Shown: positions 17,845 to 26,363 of the stretch, piece after piece
Numbering within the stretch: position 1 is the stretch's first letter
Layout: each line of letters opens with the position of its first letter
Assembly (NCBI GenBank): GCA_913058395.1
Contig: CAJXQI010000007.1
Span: forward strand, 1-64,000
Direction of reading: 5' to 3'
DNA: 64,000 nt
From: an uncultured Colwellia sp.
GTDB taxonomy: Bacteria; Pseudomonadota; Gammaproteobacteria; Enterobacterales; Alteromonadaceae
Notes under the pieces: generated by a model
What the model was told of the DNA's origin: nothing
Seen by the model: only the letters and a program-made list of their open reading frames with translations
Databases searched by the model: none
Translations under genes and position numbers: made by a program

Positions 17845-18732
17845 TTAAGAGAGGCAATTCATCTCAGTTAACATCGTTTTTAGAGTTTCTTGAGCTGACT
17901 CAGCTAAAGGTAGTAATGGCTTTCTAGGCTCACTTTCTAGTTTCCCTTGAATTGATAAGCCTGATTTAACTGCGGCAGCCAACCCTGAAGTTACAATAAA
18001 CTCAAGAAATTCATATTGTTGATAGAATAAGGTTTGTGCTTTATCTTTATTGCATTGTTTAACTGCGTCAAATAATTGCTTGGGTTGATCGCCAATTAAA
18101 CAAGGTGCTGCAGTACACCAACCACTTGCTCCAGCTGTTAACGCTTCTAAAGCCATATGATTACAACCATTAAAAAATGGCACTTTTCCTTTAGATAGTT
18201 TATGAATTTTATGCATGCGTTGAATATCGCCAGTACTCTCTTTAATCATGCAAGCGTTTTTAATGCCATCAACCATAGTCAGCATAAATTGCGGAGACAT
18301 ATCGACACCGCAGGTGGCGGGGTTGTTATATATCATAATAGGCAATGGCGTTGCATTTGAAATGCTTTCGTAGTGCTGAAATAGCTCTGCTTCATTTAGT
18401 TTGTAGTAAGAAAAGGGGGAAACCATGATCATGTCAGCGCCGATAGCATGAGCGTATTTGGCTCGCTCTATTGCTTTTTCAGTAGTTAATTCAGCGATAC
18501 CAATAACAATAGGCACTTTTTTATTAACATACTTCACGGTGTATTTTGCCACTTGCTCCCATTCAAACTTAGTTAAGTAAGCGGCTTCGCCAGCGCTGCC
18601 TAATGCTGCAATAGCATCTACTTTTGCGGACAGTAAAATGTCTATAACGACGCCGAGCTTTTCAAGATCAACGCCTTTAATGTAATCACTAAAAGGAGTG
18701 ATAGGGTAACCAATAATTCCGGATAAATTCAT
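17845..18732 (-). CDS. DapA/NanA-family class I lyase (dihydrodipicolinate synthase-like)
   Basis: 295-aa TIM barrel. The Schiff-base lysine is K164 in IKESTGD and the catalytic tyrosine Y135 is in MIYNNP. The family's GTTGE motif is changed to GSAGE (45-49), so it is probably not a true DapA (which binds aspartate semialdehyde through the Thr-Thr pair). Family members act on 2-keto-3-deoxy sugar acids, hydroxy-oxoglutarate or pyrroline-hydroxycarboxylate. It is 9 bases downstream of a class II aldolase in the same operon and both face a MocR regulator, indicating catabolism of a small acid. Substrate unknown. Confidence 0.85.
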   Translation of the reverse strand: MNLSGIIGYPITPFSDYIKGVDLEKLGVVIDILLSAKVDAIAALGSAGEAAYLTKFEWEQVAKYTVKYVNKKVPIVIGIAELTTEKAIERAKYAHAIGADMIMVSPFSYYKLNEAELFQHYESISNATPLPIMIYNNPATCGVDMSPQFMLTMVDGIKNACMIKESTGDIQRMHKIHKLSKGKVPFFNGCNHMALEALTAGASGWCTAAPCLIGDQPKQLFDAVKQCNKDKAQTLFYQQYEFLEFIVTSGLAAAVKSGLSIQGKLESEPRKPLLPLAESAQETLKTMLTEMNCLS

Positions 18733-18741
18733 CTTATTTCC

Positions 18742-19518
18742 TTATATACAATCGTTATGTTTTTTAAGTGCTTGTCTTGCGTAATAGGCAAAATTAACTT
18801 TATTTCTTTTATCTGTTGAAACCCAATCATGAGCTTCTTGAGCAAGTTCGTGGAGCAGTGGCTGTACTTCACCAGCGGCCATTGCGAGAAGCTGTAATTT
18901 AGCAGCACGCTCAATTAAAATGGCTAGGTTGCAAGCTTCTTCAATCGTTTTACCGGTAACAAGTTGGCCATGATGAGCGAGAAATACAGCTCGGTTATTG
19001 CCTAACGCTTTTGAAATAAGTATGCCTTCCTCGTTTCCTACAGGCACACCAGGCCAGTCAGCTACAAAGGAAGTGTCGTTATATAAACCACAGGTATCCA
19101 TTTGAGAAATAATCAAAGGAACCTTAAGCATTGATAGTGCTGCAATATGGGTTGGGTGTGAGTGAACAATGCAATTTACTTCGGGATGTTCTTTGTATAT
19201 CCAAGTATGAAAACGGTTAGCAGGGTTAGCCATGCCTTCACCGTTTAATGGTTTGAGGTCTTGATTAACTTCCATTAAATTTTCTGCTGTTATTTCATCA
19301 AAACCTAAACCAAATTTTTGCGTTAAAAATGAATTTGGATTTTTAGCACGACAGGTAATTTGTCCTGCTAAGCCTGCGTCATGACCCTTATCAAATAAAA
19401 TACGGCAGGTTAGTGCTAGTTTTTCTCGATCATTGAGGTCAATATCTTTAATTATATTTTTCATGTCTGCTTGTGCATTTTGCATAAGCTGTTGCTTGCT
19501 TGATGTGCTTGTTTTCAC
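18742..19518 (-). CDS. Class II aldolase/adducin family protein
   Basis: 258 aa. Zinc-binding histidines are visible in HSHPTH (about 118-123) and HHG (about 182-184), the signature of the FucA/AraD/adducin family, which cleaves or epimerises sugar phosphates and related acids. The start is GTG at 19518 with AAGGG eight bases upstream. It is first gene of the operon with the DapA-like lyase. Many adducin-like members without an assigned substrate exist, so only the family is certain. The pairing with a keto-acid lyase suggests successive C-C bond steps on one compound. Confidence 0.87.
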   Translation of the reverse strand: MKTSTSSKQQLMQNAQADMKNIIKDIDLNDREKLALTCRILFDKGHDAGLAGQITCRAKNPNSFLTQKFGLGFDEITAENLMEVNQDLKPLNGEGMANPANRFHTWIYKEHPEVNCIVHSHPTHIAALSMLKVPLIISQMDTCGLYNDTSFVADWPGVPVGNEEGILISKALGNNRAVFLAHHGQLVTGKTIEEACNLAILIERAAKLQLLAMAAGEVQPLLHELAQEAHDWVSTDKRNKVNFAYYARQALKKHNDCI

Positions 19519-19567
19519 TTTAATACCCTTACTTTTTATTTTAGCGAGGGAGATAATTTAGCGTTAG

Positions 19568-19614
19568 TCTGGACCTGTGGTAACATCCAGTTTTGATAAG
19601 TATTATGGTCCAGA
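19568..19614. promoter_or_regulatory. Candidate MocR operator (8-bp inverted repeat)
   Basis: TCTGGACC at 19568-19575 and GGTCCAGA at 19607-19614 are exact reverse complements 31 bases apart, centred between the divergent aldolase operon (starts 19518) and the regulator (starts 19634). Widely spaced half sites suit dimeric MocR proteins. Assignment to this regulator is inferred from position. Confidence 0.5.
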
Positions 19615-19633
19615 TAGGGCGGTTGAGGGAAAC

Positions 19634-21112
19634 ATGTTAAGACCATGGGAAGTACAGTTTTGGTTAGAAGATAGTCCAGGTAAAACCTTACATTCAAAAC
19701 TTCTAAATAAGCTAACAGCAGACATTAAAGACGGTCGACTGAACCCTGGTAGCATGTTGCCCGGAACACGTTCATTAGCAAATCAGTTAAAAGTGAATAG
19801 GAAAACGGTCCAACAGGTTTATGAGGAACTTGAATCACAAGGTTGGTTAGAAACAAAATTAAGGTCTGGCACCTTTGTTTCAAAAGTACTACCAGAGCAA
19901 GGGCTTACCGCTAAAAATGCGAACCTTACCAATCAAAAATATAAAACTAAATCGTCTTCTGAGTTGCTTGAAACACTCTATCAAGGCGCTCTTGAAGCTT
20001 ATGGTGATATGGCTGTTAGCAATGATGGTACTCCAGATACACGGCTAATTCCTTACCAGTTGCTAGCAAGGGCTTATCGCCGAGTTTGCCTTAACTTAGG
20101 TCGTCATTCAAACCTTGGTTATGGTGATCCTCGTGGAACAATAGAGTTACGTAACTCGGTGAAAAAAATGCTATCTGAGGATAGGTTCATGAACTGTTCT
20201 ACTGAGCAAGTGTGCATAGTGAGAGGCAGCCAAATGGGTATATATTTGGCTTCAAGAGTATTAGACCCAAATAAAGGAGCGGTTGTGATGGAAGAATTAT
20301 GCTACTCACCAGCAAGAGCTGCATTTGAGTCTAACGGTTTTAAAATATTGAAATGTAAGCTCGATGAGAAGGGTTTAAACGTTGGCCATTTACAAGAGCT
20401 ATTGCTTAGCAATAAAGTTGCCGGTGTTTATATTACTCCTCATCATCAATATCCAACAACGGTATGCTTGACTATGGATAGAAGGTTAACGTTATTAGAA
20501 TTATCTAAACGCCATAAATTTGCCGTAATAGAAGATGATTATGATCACGAATTCCACTATGAAGCTAATCCGATCCCACCACTGGTAAGTTTGCCGAATT
20601 CAGAGAATGTTATTCATCTAGGTTCTATGTCAAAGGTTTTTGCACCGGGCTTAAGACTAGGTTATATCGCTGCTGATAAAGGATTTATAGAAAGAGCAGC
20701 ACAAGAAATAGTACTTATCGACAGGCAAGGCAATATAGTCACTGAACATGTTATATCGGATTTAATGGAATCAGGGGAGGTTAGAAGACATATCCGTAAA
20801 ACAAGAAAACAATATGAAACTAGAAGAAACTTTGCCGCTAAAGAATTTACCCGCATATTTGGCAATAAAGTTTCATTCACTTTGCCTACGGGAGGAATGG
20901 CGATATGGCTCGATATATCGCAGCTTGTTAAAGGGCAGGAAATCAAAACGCTACACAACGAAGATTCAACCTTGAATACCTCTTATACCGATGAGTCAGT
21001 TGCTCCTAGTCACATTCGCTTTGGATTTGGTGCGATTAATGAAAAAGAAATTACACAATCAATTGTTAAATTGTCAAAAATATTAAATGGGGGAAGAAAA
21101 GGAGAATGGTAA
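19634..21112 (+). CDS. MocR-type transcriptional regulator (GntR DNA-binding domain fused to a PLP aminotransferase-like domain)
   Basis: 492 aa. The N-terminal winged helix (about 18-85) carries LPGTRSLANQLKVNRKTVQQVYEEL. The C-terminal fold-type I domain has the PLP lysine in SMSKVFAPGLRLGY and the cofactor motif EDDYDHEFHY. MocR proteins sense amines or PLP-linked metabolites. ATG 19634 has GAGGG six bases before it and gives the standard N-terminus; a GTG at 19577 would run through the operator region. Divergent from the aldolase/lyase operon, which it most likely controls. Confidence 0.92.
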   Translation: MLRPWEVQFWLEDSPGKTLHSKLLNKLTADIKDGRLNPGSMLPGTRSLANQLKVNRKTVQQVYEELESQGWLETKLRSGTFVSKVLPEQGLTAKNANLTNQKYKTKSSSELLETLYQGALEAYGDMAVSNDGTPDTRLIPYQLLARAYRRVCLNLGRHSNLGYGDPRGTIELRNSVKKMLSEDRFMNCSTEQVCIVRGSQMGIYLASRVLDPNKGAVVMEELCYSPARAAFESNGFKILKCKLDEKGLNVGHLQELLLSNKVAGVYITPHHQYPTTVCLTMDRRLTLLELSKRHKFAVIEDDYDHEFHYEANPIPPLVSLPNSENVIHLGSMSKVFAPGLRLGYIAADKGFIERAAQEIVLIDRQGNIVTEHVISDLMESGEVRRHIRKTRKQYETRRNFAAKEFTRIFGNKVSFTLPTGGMAIWLDISQLVKGQEIKTLHNEDSTLNTSYTDESVAPSHIRFGFGAINEKEITQSIVKLSKILNGGRKGEW

Positions 21113-21221
21113 AGTTTGATACTGGTTCTAACTTAATCATACTGCTAGCTATGACTAATATTACACATTGCAAGAATTAGCGATAACAGCTAACTGGAGG
21201 GTAGAATTAGGTTTTTTATTG

Positions 21222-21261
21222 ATAACGCCTATAAAAATTTTGTTTGTATGTTTTGTTATAA
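21222..21261 (-). repeat. Short attC-like site ending the cassette array
   Basis: Read on the minus strand, TTATAAC starts at the PhzF stop and GGCGTTATC ends the site 40 bases later. These resemble the outer core sites of the attC copies further right, but the central lobe is missing and the last core does not fully match GTTRRRY. It is a shortened or decayed attC of the PhzF cassette. Confidence 0.4.
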
Positions 21262-22119
21262 GGGGACTACCATCGTACCAATACTACTTGCATAACCACC
21301 AACTTTTACATTGATTATCGTTGAGCCATCAGATTTAACAGATGCGGTAATGATGGAAGTACAATTCATCGCTCTCCCTTGTTCAAAAACATAATCGCTG
21401 CCTAAAGCTAAATGTTCTGTAAGGTAACATGCTAAGGCTCCACTAGAGCTTCCTGTAGCTGACTCCTCTGAAATACCAAACAATGGAGCGAAATTACGAC
21501 AGCTTGCTGTCAGTATACTTTCCGGTTCACAAAGCTCAAAAACATGAAAACCAACAACTTTATGTTTCTTACAAAAGTCAGCGATTAGTTCATCATCAGG
21601 CTTTATTTCATCTAAATACCCGTAAGGAATAGGAATCATCACATCGGGTAGTCCTGTTGAAATAACTTCAATAGGTAAGTTCGTACTTTCTAGTATGCTA
21701 CTTTCGATGCCAATAACTTTAGAAACTTCCTGGTATGAAAAGAAATCTATTTTCTCAGGTAATTGCTGCTCCATTACTACTTTACCATTTGACTCGATGG
21801 TTACTGACAGTATTCCAGCTTTCGTACGTTGAACATAAGAGCCTTCTGTAAGAATACCCTTGTGGTACATAGTAGAAAAAGTAGCTAACGTAGCATGACC
21901 GCAAAAGTCGACTTCTCCTGTTGTAGTAAAGAAAGAGACTTCAAAATCAACTTCGTCATCATTGGAAACAAAAGCCGTTTCTGAATACCCTACAATTTGT
22001 GCAACTTTTAGCTTTTGAGCATCCGATAGTTTATCGGCATTAAAGACAACACCAGCAGGGTTTCCACCTTTTCCATTTACAGTAAATGAGCTAACTAAAG
22101 TAACTTCGATATTTTCCAA
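21256..22119 (-). CDS. PhzF family isomerase/epimerase-like protein
   Basis: 287 aa from TTG 22119, which has GGGAG nine bases upstream. The frame is open to 22176, but those 19 codons lie in attC remnant sequence and precede the normal PhzF start (V-S-S-F-T-x-GGNPAG). Family motifs: catalytic Glu in GYSETAFV, DFCGHATLAT, and EESATGSSSGAL. PhzF-like proteins form a diaminopimelate-epimerase fold and act in phenazine synthesis or as isomerases of unknown substrate. It is the last gene of the minus-strand cassette array, expressed from a half attC that supplies the ribosome site. Confidence 0.85.
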   Translation of the reverse strand: MENIEVTLVSSFTVNGKGGNPAGVVFNADKLSDAQKLKVAQIVGYSETAFVSNDDEVDFEVSFFTTTGEVDFCGHATLATFSTMYHKGILTEGSYVQRTKAGILSVTIESNGKVVMEQQLPEKIDFFSYQEVSKVIGIESSILESTNLPIEVISTGLPDVMIPIPYGYLDEIKPDDELIADFCKKHKVVGFHVFELCEPESILTASCRNFAPLFGISEESATGSSSGALACYLTEHLALGSDYVFEQGRAMNCTSIITASVKSDGSTIINVKVGGYASSIGTMVVPL

Positions 22120-22129
22120 ATTTCTTTTC

Positions 22130-22152
22130 TCCCGCTTGAACAGCTTGCATGC
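22130..22152 (-). repeat. Half attC site
   Basis: On the minus strand GCAAGCTGTTCAAGCGGGA is nearly the same as the left end of the complete attC copies (AACAAGCTGTTCAAGCGGGA), but the rest of the site is absent and the PhzF gene follows. This suggests a deletion that fused a cassette end to phzF. Confidence 0.6.
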
Positions 22153-22162
22153 CGTTTTAAAC

Positions 22163-22570
22163 TTACGATAAAGCAACTTCCATTTTAAAGTAAGAAACCT
22201 TTGCTTTATAAAAACGCTCTCCGTATGGCTGCATGCCGAAACGCTGATAGAAACTTAAAGCTGATTCTCTAGCATCACACCAAAAAAATTTTACAACGGT
22301 ATTATTGAGGGAGTGAAGAATAAACTTTAGCATTTGAGAGCCAATACCTTGGCCTTGATAATCAGTTTTAGTAGCAAATTTACGAAGGCGCGCTCTATCT
22401 GAACTTATATATACCGAAGCAACACAAACAAGCTTATCATTAGCAAATGCACCAAAATGCATTGCGTCATTATCACCATCAACATGGCAATATTCAGGTG
22501 GCTTGTTTGGCCAAAGAACACTTTGTCGAAGAGGGATTGTTTGCTCCCAGGAAATATTACGAATTTCCAT
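22163..22570 (-). CDS. GNAT family N-acetyltransferase (gene cassette)
   Basis: 135 aa, a single small GNAT domain. The acetyl-CoA binding signature is KTDYQGQGIGSQML (Q-x-x-G-x-G), followed by the ACDARESALSFYQRFGMQPYGERF-type end found in GNATs such as ElaA-like proteins. Substrate unknown. It has an attC upstream (22594-22690) and a truncated attC downstream. GNAT genes are among the commonest cargo of chromosomal integrons. Confidence 0.88.
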   Translation of the reverse strand: MEIRNISWEQTIPLRQSVLWPNKPPEYCHVDGDNDAMHFGAFANDKLVCVASVYISSDRARLRKFATKTDYQGQGIGSQMLKFILHSLNNTVVKFFWCDARESALSFYQRFGMQPYGERFYKAKVSYFKMEVALS

Positions 22571-22593
22571 ATGTTTTGCAGAGCCTCCATAGG

Positions 22594-22690
22594 CATATAG
22601 CGCTTGCTAAGTGGCTAAAAATGGCTGACGATAATAGCGAGGAACGAGCTCCGCCAGTTATTTGTCCCGCTTGAATTACCTATTTATAGC
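22594..22690 (-). repeat. attC recombination site (degenerate)
   Basis: Minus strand: ATAAATAGGTAATTCAAGCGGGAC at the left end, a central stem-forming part with TGGC...GCCA, and AGCGCTATATG at the right end. The core differs from GTTRRRY (GCTATAT), so recombination may be weakened. It separates the 71-aa cassette from the GNAT cassette. Confidence 0.65.
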
Positions 22691-22695
22691 GAATT

Positions 22696-22911
22696 TTAAT
22701 CTCCACCACCATCTCCACAGGAATCGCTGCTCCCTCCAAAGTTAGAGCTGGAATCAGAATCCCAATCAAAGTAAAACCAAACTCCATGATCAGCGCCTCG
22801 ATACATTAAAATGGCAACGATAATTGGAATTAAAGCAAAGAGAGAGTCAAAGCGTTGATATATCCAGGCCCCTAAAATTGCCATTAAGATAGAGAATATT
22901 TTTTGAACCAT
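22696..22911 (-). CDS. Small membrane protein with Ser/Asp/Gly-rich tail (gene cassette)
   Basis: 71 aa. Two hydrophobic stretches (about 3-18 and 24-41) are followed by a low-complexity hydrophilic tail with WDSDSSS, FGGSSDS and a terminal C-GDGGGD. Such tails occur on various short bacterial membrane proteins without known role. GGAGATAAAT before the ATG at 22911 is a good ribosome site. Flanked by attC sites on both sides, so it is a one-gene cassette. Function unknown. Confidence 0.7.
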   Translation of the reverse strand: MVQKIFSILMAILGAWIYQRFDSLFALIPIIVAILMYRGADHGVWFYFDWDSDSSSNFGGSSDSCGDGGGD

Positions 22912-22955
22912 GATTTATCTCCTTATTCAGCTAAATTAGCCTAAGCTCCATTTCA

Positions 22956-23049
22956 CTATAACGCCCTATTAAGGGGAAAATTGTAGTTGGCTAAAATGTG
23001 AAGCGAAACCAGCCAACAGCTATTTGTCCCGCTTGAACAGCTTGTTATG
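22956..23049 (-). repeat. attC recombination site
   Basis: Minus strand: CATAACAAGCTGTTCAAGCGGGAC at the left, GTTGGCT...AGCCAAC lobe in the middle, CCCCTTAATAGGGCGTTATAG at the right. The right core GTTATAG and left core ATAACAA fit the attC pattern. About 94 bp. Confidence 0.88.
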
Positions 23050-23056
23050 TGTATTT

Positions 23057-23827
23057 TTACAATACTTTGGATTGAATATACTTTGTTTTAAAGCAGAGAT
23101 CCCAAAATGAGTTAATAAAACCAAAATTTACATTCCCAACGGAGTGGTGCGCTGCATGACACTCTGTATAACGATTTAATAATTGGCAAAATATATTACT
23201 GCCATTTAGTTTTAAGTTTGAATGTATTAGTAAGGTAAATACAACACCTAATATGTGAAACGCGAATATAACACTAAGATGTACAGGAAATATCAACATA
23301 AAAACAGGTGCACTCATACCTATTAAGAATGCTTCTATTGGATGCACACTATAGGCACTCCAAGGTGTGATACGGACAGAATAGTGATGTACAGAATGTG
23401 GCTTTCGAAATTGTTTAGTATGCAACAATCTATGAACAAAATATGAATAAGTCTCATAAAACAATGTAAAAGCTATCACTTCAATTAATAGTTGAGTGAA
23501 TGATAAGGGAAGAATTCCAACAAATAGTTCGCGTGCTAAAAGGCTTACTAATGAAAACACTGAACAAGCAATAATTCCATTTTTTATTTCACTTAATTTT
23601 TGCCCTTTCTTAAAAGGACGGTTATCAATGTATTTACCTATCCTATTATGTTGAGTTATTTTTTGAGTCAGATAAGTTATTAGATAAGAAGCAACGAAAT
23701 AAACAATCAAATTAGTAACGAGGGACATTACAAAAGCAATATACCAATTTGTTTGAATCCAAAATTCAAACATCAACATAAGGTACTCTAAGATATTTGA
23801 GATACTCAAGCCTTCCTTAATACACAT
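23057..23827 (-). CDS. Fatty acid hydroxylase / sterol desaturase family membrane protein (gene cassette)
   Basis: 256 aa, with several membrane spans and the di-iron histidine boxes of the family: HRLLH (about 152-156), HSVHH (about 164-168) and, near the end, HAAHH. These enzymes hydroxylate or desaturate lipids using O2. The first ATG (23827) is part of the upstream attC core and reads MCIKEGL; a later start at residue 17 is possible, before the first membrane segment. Bounded by attC sites, hence a mobile lipid-modifying cassette. Confidence 0.85.
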   Translation of the reverse strand: MCIKEGLSISNILEYLMLMFEFWIQTNWYIAFVMSLVTNLIVYFVASYLITYLTQKITQHNRIGKYIDNRPFKKGQKLSEIKNGIIACSVFSLVSLLARELFVGILPLSFTQLLIEVIAFTLFYETYSYFVHRLLHTKQFRKPHSVHHYSVRITPWSAYSVHPIEAFLIGMSAPVFMLIFPVHLSVIFAFHILGVVFTLLIHSNLKLNGSNIFCQLLNRYTECHAAHHSVGNVNFGFINSFWDLCFKTKYIQSKVL

Positions 23828-23923
23828 AACGCCTCGTTAAGAGGCAAAAAATTGTTGGCTAAAATTAGCGACGAAGAAGTAAAAGCCAACTGTTATTTGT
23901 CCCGCTTGAACAGCTTGTTAAAA
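23824..23923 (-). repeat. attC recombination site
   Basis: Minus strand: TTAACAAGCTGTTCAAGCGGGAC, then GTTGGCT...AGCCAAC, then GCCTCTTAACGAGGCGTTATG. About 100 bp and the best preserved copy; cores TTAACAA and GTTATGT. Its last core contains the ATG of the next cassette gene. Confidence 0.9.
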
Positions 23924-23935
23924 GCACATTACCAA

Positions 23936-24382
23936 TTAATCTACTTTTAACAGTTCACGAGTTTTTGCGTTCATTTTAAACACACGAGTATTATCATCTT
24001 CATCAATAGATACAAATCTAAACCATATCCAGTAAGGTCCATCTGTTTCCCAAGAATCATCAGATTGATCATAAGACTCTATGTGAACTCCATTTGTCCA
24101 CATTTGATTTCTTTGATTTTGAAATAGCTCAGCCGGTTCGATCCCACACTTTTCGTTTAAAGGATAAATGCTAATTCCGTGCCCAACGACTACAACATAG
24201 TCTTCGCAAGGAGAGATCAAAGCTCCTTCAGGGTCGCCATAATGAGAGGTTATAAACTGATCACATTCATCGTATGCTTTAGGGTTTGAGTCAGTCCGTT
24301 TGTCCTTCACGTAAACATTTTCAAACTCTGAGTAAACTTTATAGTTTTGACTCTCAGATAGCCAATTTTCATGTTGAATCAT
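23936..24382 (-). CDS. Hypothetical protein (gene cassette)
   Basis: 148 aa, acidic, soluble, without signal peptide. I do not recognise the family. It is rich in aromatic residues (several Trp/Tyr, e.g. the WETDGPYWIWFRF segment near 110-122) and ends with VFKMNAKTRELLKVD, a pattern seen in small beta-rich immunity-like proteins, but this is only an impression. ATG 24382 is preceded by the tail of an attC site. Its position between two attC sites shows it is integron cargo. Confidence 0.7.
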   Translation of the reverse strand: MIQHENWLSESQNYKVYSEFENVYVKDKRTDSNPKAYDECDQFITSHYGDPEGALISPCEDYVVVVGHGISIYPLNEKCGIEPAELFQNQRNQMWTNGVHIESYDQSDDSWETDGPYWIWFRFVSIDEDDNTRVFKMNAKTRELLKVD

Positions 24383-24401
24383 GGTGATGAACTCTTTTGG
24401 A

Positions 24402-24488
24402 AATATAATGCCCTGTTAACAGGCAATAAAATAAGCGACGCAGGAGCAAAAAACTACTGTTTTTTGTCCTTGTTTAACAGCTTGTGTA
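24402..24488 (-). repeat. attC recombination site (degenerate)
   Basis: Minus strand: ACACAAGCTGTTAAACAAGGAC at the left, a short A/T central part, and GCCTGTTAACAGGGCATTATA at the right. The right core is ATTATAT instead of GTTATAT, so it may be inactive. About 87 bp. Confidence 0.7.
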
Positions 24489-24509
24489 TACAACTATCCA
24501 TAAACTAAT

Positions 24510-25004
24510 CTAAAACATTGTATTAATGTTTTTAGATTCCTTTGGAACAGGCTGACCAACTCCCCAGTGCTCAACAATTTTCCCTTCTTTCATTCGAAAT
24601 ATCTGGATGGCAGCACCACCAAGTGATTCGGGTGTATGTTTGACGTGAAGATGAAGCCATACAAGATCACCGTCAGAAGCGGTTCGCTTGATAATCATTG
24701 AAAGTTCTGGGTACTTCTTATAACGGCTTGCAAACAAGTTCAACAACGCATCTCGCCCATCAGGTATATTCGGTGCATGCTCAATAAAATTTTCGCTATA
24801 ACATTCATTACGCAAAATATCTATCCGATCTGACGACTCAAGATCAGGGCGATTCTCAAGTACTTCCATACAATACAAGGCCTTCTTTAAGTTCGATTTC
24901 TCTAAAGCAGTTCCTGCACTTTCTTCTGCTTGAAGTTCACCTACCAATGTAAGCGTGAAAATTCCAAACAGTAAAGCTTTAATAGATATCATTCCAGTAT
25001 TCAT
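24510..25004 (-). CDS. SnoaL/NTF2-like protein with signal peptide (gene cassette)
   Basis: 164 aa. A signal peptide (about 1-26, cut after LQA) leads into an NTF2-like cone fold: NFIEHAPNIPDGRDALLNLF, HLHVKHTPE and IVEHWGVGQP are typical of the 'SnoaL-like aldol-condensation' bacterial family. Such secreted NTF2 proteins lack a proven reaction in most cases. The ribosome site AAGGAA lies seven bases before ATG 25004. Carried between attC sites. Confidence 0.82.
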   Translation of the reverse strand: MNTGMISIKALLFGIFTLTLVGELQAEESAGTALEKSNLKKALYCMEVLENRPDLESSDRIDILRNECYSENFIEHAPNIPDGRDALLNLFASRYKKYPELSMIIKRTASDGDLVWLHLHVKHTPESLGGAAIQIFRMKEGKIVEHWGVGQPVPKESKNINTMF

Positions 25005-25041
25005 ATATTTCCTTTATATCAGCTGTAGTCAGAATGTACTT

Positions 25042-25139
25042 ACACATAAGGCCCAATTAACGGGCTAAAAATAGTTTGCTAAAATGTTGAGGAACGAAAA
25101 CAGCAAACTGTTTTTTGTCCCTGTTTAAGTACTTATTAG
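25042..25139 (-). repeat. attC recombination site
   Basis: Minus strand: CTAATAAGTACTTAAACAGGGAC, central GTTTGCT...AGCAAAC lobe, and AGCCCGTTAATTGGGCCTTATGTG at the right, where CTTATGT replaces GTTATGT. About 98 bp. The dipeptidase stop codon lies inside its left end. Confidence 0.75.
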
Positions 25140-26336
25140 GTGTTCGTTAGAATAAAGTTCGACTTCTTTCCAGACCCTAAGAATATTACCGCTAAGGATT
25201 TTCTGTATATCAGACTCAGAATAACCACGTTTCAAAAGTTCAGCGACTACCTTAGGATAACCCGATACATCGGGTACATCAGTTGGAGTTGGTATAACGC
25301 CATCAAAATCTGACCCAAGCCCGACATGATCAATACCAGCAACTTTTACTGCATGGTCAATGTGATCAACCAAATCTCTTACGCTTCCCAACTTTATAAC
25401 AGATTGCCAATGATCTAAATATGCTGCTGCTTTTCCACTAAAATCTGCAATATTATGTTTTTCCAAGTACTTCTCGTAAGTTATCCAAAGTTTATCGTTC
25501 AAGTCTTTATATTCCGGCTTTAAAAAAGCAGCACCAAAATTTATTTGTATAACACCGCCATTTTTTGCAAGGGCTCTAAGCATATCATCTGTCATGTTAC
25601 GTTCGTAATCAGGAGTTAGCTTCCGACATGAAGAGTGAGAAGCAATCACAGGAACATTTACAAGGTCTAAAACTTGATAATAAGTCGAATCAGCGACATG
25701 AGACACATCAATCATTACACCTTTTTTTTGCATCTCTATAACAGCAAGCTGGCCAAATGGACTGAGTCCATTCCACTTTGGCTTATTTTCTCCTGAAGAG
25801 TCCCCCATTTGATTGTGTTTGCTATGAGTAAGTGTAATGTACTTAACACCTCGATTTGCAAAATAAGATATGTTCGATAAATCAGAACCTATTGCGGCGC
25901 CATTCTCTAAACCAATGGCAAGTCCGATCTTAGAAGTACTTAGCAACTGTTTTGTGTCACTTACTGAACGCACTAAATTAAACTTATTTGGATGCTCTTG
26001 TACCCAACCTTCTATCATGTGTAAAAGTTGATCAGCGTGATTTTTTGCTTCTTGATCTGTCTCATAAATCTGTGGCACAAATAATGACATAAAAGCCAAA
26101 TTCAATCCGCCTTCACTCGCCCTTTCAAAATCAAAGTGACCGCCAGTCGTGCGTTTGGAAATATCTAAGGGGTAATTCATCAGGCGACTTGGTGTATCAA
26201 TATGGGTATCAATTATCAACGACTTTTGCGTAATTCTTTGGGACTTTATTGCGATAAGAACATCTTCTGTAGGCACTAGAGATGAACAGCTCAATAGAGT
26301 TATAGATAATGCTATTACTGAAATCAACTTAATCAT
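25125..26336 (-). CDS. Membrane dipeptidase, peptidase family M19, lipoprotein (gene cassette)
   Basis: 403 aa. A lipoprotein signal with lipobox LLSC (Cys17) places it in the envelope. M19 zinc ligands and motifs: DTHIDTP, ENGAAIGSDL (bridging Glu), DVSHVAD, ASHSSCRKL, GLGSDFDGV. The family cleaves dipeptides, including D-residue dipeptides, and some beta-lactams. ATG 26336 has AGGAG ten bases upstream. At 1.2 kb it is the largest cargo gene here. Its stop lies in the downstream attC. Confidence 0.9.
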   Translation of the reverse strand: MIKLISVIALSITLLSCSSLVPTEDVLIAIKSQRITQKSLIIDTHIDTPSRLMNYPLDISKRTTGGHFDFERASEGGLNLAFMSLFVPQIYETDQEAKNHADQLLHMIEGWVQEHPNKFNLVRSVSDTKQLLSTSKIGLAIGLENGAAIGSDLSNISYFANRGVKYITLTHSKHNQMGDSSGENKPKWNGLSPFGQLAVIEMQKKGVMIDVSHVADSTYYQVLDLVNVPVIASHSSCRKLTPDYERNMTDDMLRALAKNGGVIQINFGAAFLKPEYKDLNDKLWITYEKYLEKHNIADFSGKAAAYLDHWQSVIKLGSVRDLVDHIDHAVKVAGIDHVGLGSDFDGVIPTPTDVPDVSGYPKVVAELLKRGYSESDIQKILSGNILRVWKEVELYSNEHLIST

Positions 26337-26363
26337 ACGGTTGAACTCCTATATATGATAAAC

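Noticed and set aside
22447-22674. Plus-strand frame across the GNAT gene and attC.
   Set aside because: It is antisense to a clear GNAT gene, covers attC sequence and has no ribosome site.
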